Shown in pieces: positions 41,661 through 43,584 of a stretch of DNA of 43,584 nt. The stretch is taken from assembly GCA_002471375.1 (NCBI GenBank), contig DKPV01000009.1, forward strand, positions 1 through 43,584, written 5' to 3'. The stretch's first letter is position 1. Every line of letters starts with the position of its first letter. The position numbers were made by a program, and so were the translations under genes. This stretch comes from Flavobacteriales bacterium UBA7325. GTDB lineage: Bacteria; Bacteroidota; Bacteroidia; Flavobacteriales_D; Crocinitomicaceae. The notes beneath the pieces are model-generated. The model was not told the origin of the DNA. It worked only from the letters and a program-made list of their open reading frames with translations, and made no database searches.

Positions 41661-42167
41661 TTATGTACTTTTAATTTTTGCAATATACTTTCTTCGGTCC
41701 CAGTATATAATGACACTTTTGCTGTCAGTTTTCCGTAATTCTATCCCAGGGGTTCTTATGACTGTCTTAACTTTCTTCGAGTCGAAGTTATAGATTGCCT
41801 TGTCTCGAAAAATAAACCACTTATTACACCAATCGATGTTGCTACCCATTCCTATGGGTTTTCCTGCGCCCATTACGAAGCAAAGATTCTTACCGCCGTT
41901 AATTACGAATATTCCCACATCGCCGGTTAGTTTGTGTTTTACTCTTAAAACAATATCTGTGAGATCATCACCATTGAGATCAACTTCAAAGTAAAATGGA
42001 TTAATATCGTCTAGTATCGTGTAATTGCCAAATAGTTCAGACTTAACAAGAACGTTTTTGGCCCAAGATGGTGTCCGTTCATTAATTAGTAGGCTGTCAG
42101 GTTGACAGTAACCTGTAAAAGTGAATGCTGTTTGAAATATAATAAATAGCGCTGTATATAATTTCAT
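41661..42167 (-). CDS. Secreted protein of unknown function
   Basis: This 168-residue protein has a signal peptide (MKLYTALFIIFQTAFTFTGYCQ). FYFEVDLNGDDLTDIVLRV contains the D-N-G-D-D-x-x-D pattern of calcium-binding FG-GAP-like loops, usually repeated in beta-propeller proteins but seen here only once. The rest is beta-rich with a VVIYWDRRKYIAKIK-like end. No family is recognised, and too little is present for a propeller. It converges with the CPYC protein gene, 9 bases away. Confidence 0.75.
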   Translation of the reverse strand: MKLYTALFIIFQTAFTFTGYCQPDSLLINERTPSWAKNVLVKSELFGNYTILDDINPFYFEVDLNGDDLTDIVLRVKHKLTGDVGIFVINGGKNLCFVMGAGKPIGMGSNIDWCNKWFIFRDKAIYNFDSKKVKTVIRTPGIELRKTDSKSVIIYWDRRKYIAKIKST

Positions 42168-42552
42168 ACCCTGTTTTTTTTGGATTATTGGAAATATCGC
42201 AATTGTTGGACTGGATGTGGTCTCTGAAAAATCAGCTTTACCTCAAATTATACAGGTCTAATTTCTGATATTATTAAGCTTTCAATTGAATATTTTAGTA
42301 TAATTTTGGCGTCTCAAATTAGACTTGGGAAATGTACTCAAGTACAAGGCTGATTGGAGTGAAAATTAAATTTTTTGATTGAGAAAAATCTTTAGTAAAA
42401 TCACTCTAAAAAAAGATGTAAACACATTCATGTGAAAAAAACACTCTTTTTTCCCAGTAGCCCTTGGTTTATAAATTAAATCTCATATCTTTGCACCCCC
42501 AAAAGAGGCTTTGGGTGAATTGTATATTAATTAAAGTTAACAAGTATTTTTT
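42168..42552. other. Regulatory region of the str operon
   Basis: These 385 bases separate the secreted-unknown gene (-) and rpsL (+). The promoter of the ribosomal operon sits at 42464-42493. The AT-rich part left of it (42180-42460) should contain the minus-strand gene's promoter, but I cannot identify it. Confidence 0.7.
42464..42493 (+). promoter_or_regulatory. Promoter of the rpsL-rpsG-fusA operon
   Basis: TTG at 42464-42466 and TATCTTTG at 42486-42493 are separated by exactly 19 bases, matching the Bacteroidota housekeeping promoter (TTG / TAnnTTTG) in both boxes and in spacing. Transcription would begin near 42500, giving a leader of about 50 bases before rpsL. Confidence 0.88.
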
Positions 42553-42927
42553 ATGCCAACTATCCAACAATTAGTTCGCAAAGGGAGAAAAGCAGTAGTC
42601 AAGAAGAGCAAGTCAGCAGCACTTGATTCTTGTCCTCAGCGAAAGGGAGTATGTGTGCGTGTGTACACCACTACACCTAAGAAGCCGAACTCGGCGATGC
42701 GTAAAGTTGCCAGAGTGCGACTAACAAACGGTAAGGAAGTTAATGCTTACATCGGTGGTGAAGGTCACAACCTACAAGAACACTCATTAGTATTGGTCCG
42801 TGGAGGAAGAGTAAAAGATCTTCCAGGGGTACGTTACCACATAGTTCGTGGTGCAGAAGATACTGCTGGAGTTGAAGGACGTACTCAACGTCGTTCGAAG
42901 TACGGAACAAAACGACCTAAGAAGTAA
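42553..42927 (+). CDS. rpsL: Ribosomal protein uS12
   Basis: This 124-residue protein is a component of the decoding centre of the small ribosomal subunit. It contains the invariant VYTTTPKKPNSAMRKVARVRL and LVRGGRVKDLPGVRYHIVRG stretches. Lysines at 43-44 and at 88 are the wild-type residues where streptomycin-resistance substitutions occur, and D89 is the residue usually methylthiolated. First gene of the str operon. Confidence 0.99.
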   Translation: MPTIQQLVRKGRKAVVKKSKSAALDSCPQRKGVCVRVYTTTPKKPNSAMRKVARVRLTNGKEVNAYIGGEGHNLQEHSLVLVRGGRVKDLPGVRYHIVRGAEDTAGVEGRTQRRSKYGTKRPKK

Positions 42928-42946
42928 TCGATTAAAGAATTAAGAG

Positions 42947-43420
42947 ATGAGAAGAAGAAAAGCCAAAAAGATAGCAATCCTTCCGGATCCAAGATTTAAC
43001 GAAGTGATGGTGACGAAATTCGTCAACAACATGATGTTCAGTGGAAAGAAGAATTTAGCGTTCAAAATTTTCTATGAAGCGATGGATATCGTTGAGGAGA
43101 AAACTGAAGAAGGTGTTACAGGTCTAGAGACTTGGAAAAAAGCACTAGACAATATTACTCCAAGTGTAGAGGTTCGTAGTCGCCGAGTTGGAGGAGCTAC
43201 CTACCAAATTCCAACACCAGTTCGTGAAGGAAGAAAGCAATCGCTAGGAATGAAATGGTTGATCGGATACGCTCGTAAGCGTAACGAGAAAACTATGGCG
43301 CAAAAGTTAGCTAACGAAGTAATCGCAGCAGCGAAAGAAGAGGGAGCAGCTTACAAGAAAAAAGAAGATACATTAAGAATGGCAGAGGCTAACAAAGCCT
43401 TTTCACATTTTAGATTCTAA
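42947..43420 (+). CDS. rpsG: Ribosomal protein uS7
   Basis: This 157-residue protein organises the 3' domain of 16S rRNA. It reads MRRRKAKKIAILPDPRFNEVMVTKFVNNMMFSGKK at the N-terminus, VEVRSRRVGGATYQIPTPVRE in the middle and FSHFRF at the end, all standard. It lies 19 bases after rpsL and 3 bases before fusA. Confidence 0.99.
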   Translation: MRRRKAKKIAILPDPRFNEVMVTKFVNNMMFSGKKNLAFKIFYEAMDIVEEKTEEGVTGLETWKKALDNITPSVEVRSRRVGGATYQIPTPVREGRKQSLGMKWLIGYARKRNEKTMAQKLANEVIAAAKEEGAAYKKKEDTLRMAEANKAFSHFRF

Positions 43421-43423
43421 GGC

Positions 43424-43584
43424 ATGGCAAGAGATCTTAAATACACAAGAAATATTGGTATTGCCGCGCACATTGATGCAGGAAAGACCACTACTACTGA
43501 GCGTATTCTTTATTACGGTGGTGTAAACCATAAGATTGGAGAAGTACATGATGGTGGAGCTACCATGGATTGGATGGAGCAAGA
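43424..43584 (+). CDS. fusA: Elongation factor G (N-terminal part, cut by window edge)
   Basis: An ATG at 43424 begins MARDLKYTRNIGIAAHIDAG, followed by KTTTTERILYYGG. AHIDAGKTTT is the G1 GTP-binding loop of EF-G; the visible 53 codons end at GATMDWMEQ in the switch I area. The rest lies beyond the right edge. The partial length is due to the window. Confidence 0.98.
   Translation, partial: MARDLKYTRNIGIAAHIDAGKTTTTERILYYGGVNHKIGEVHDGGATMDWMEQ

Noticed and set aside
42553..42927. Streptomycin-resistance substitutions in S12
   Set aside because: The lysines at the known positions (43 and 88, counted with Met) are wild type.
1..43584. CRISPR arrays, tRNA or rRNA genes, transposase or integrase genes
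   Set aside because: Scanning by eye showed no regularly spaced repeats, no tRNA-like cloverleaf or rRNA segments, and no frame with transposase or integrase motifs; small RNA genes could be missed without a search tool.

Overview
The window is a chromosomal segment of a Bacteroidota bacterium, most likely order Flavobacteriales. The evidence is: C-terminal type IX secretion (T9SS) sorting domains on two proteins; many short lipoproteins; DUF5686/CarboxypepD_reg and TonB-plug surface proteins; a textbook Bacteroidota promoter (TTG, 19 bp, TAnnTTTG) in front of rpsL; and low-GC, gene-dense organisation. Family-level placement cannot be made from sequence alone.

Layout. (1) Positions 1-2578: the N-terminal 859 codons of a large secreted PKD/Ig-like repeat protein on the minus strand, cut by the left edge. 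(2) About 2.6-7.6 kb is an accessory, eroding region: a 151-bp element with 15-bp terminal inverted repeats, an N-formylglutamate-amidohydrolase-like gene with a small partner, a secreted NlpC/P60-like protein flanked by two diverged direct repeats able to form hairpins, a dead DUF4476 secreted protein gene, an unknown gene, and a 5'-degraded CBS-domain gene. (3) 7.7-12.1 kb: a lipoprotein gene, then a minus-strand trio (FadL/OmpP1 porin, SGNH-type lipoprotein with missing catalytic residues, T9SS-exported esterase) that looks like a surface lipid-handling module. (4) 12.5-16.3 kb: a T9SS cargo protein, fabD and a TonB-plug-only protein, each followed by a clear terminator. (5) 16.4-20.3 kb: two truncated alpha/beta-hydrolase genes bracket manC, a SprT-like protease and the mlaE-mlaF lipid transporter pair. 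(6) 20.3-28.4 kb: minus-strand envelope and repair genes (rmuC, Omp85/TamA-like, a lipoprotein, lptB, DUF5686 protein, tatC). (7) 28.5-35.7 kb: recQ, then a minus-strand run of two small lipoproteins, an M20 amidohydrolase, a half-size TauE, a LuxE-like enzyme, a nucleoside permease and a bifunctional-nuclease-family protein. (8) 35.8-42.2 kb: etfBA, a DUF2807 lipoprotein, a PagL-like outer membrane protein, pdhB, a small lipoprotein, a membrane-bound CPYC thioredoxin-like protein and a secreted unknown. (9) 42.5 kb to the end: the str operon rpsL-rpsG-fusA, with fusA cut by the right edge.

Functionally the window is dominated by envelope biology: LPS export (LptB), phospholipid trafficking (MlaEF), outer membrane assembly (Omp85), twin-arginine export (TatC), lipid A remodelling (PagL-like) and surface lipid processing. 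It also holds core metabolism (FabD, ETF, PDH E1 beta, ManC), DNA maintenance (RecQ, RmuC) and translation. I see no tRNA, rRNA, CRISPR array, transposase or integrase. I found no clearly novel multi-gene defence or mobile system; the best leads are the lipid module with a catalytically degenerate SGNH protein, the inverted-repeat element and the hairpin-forming direct repeats.
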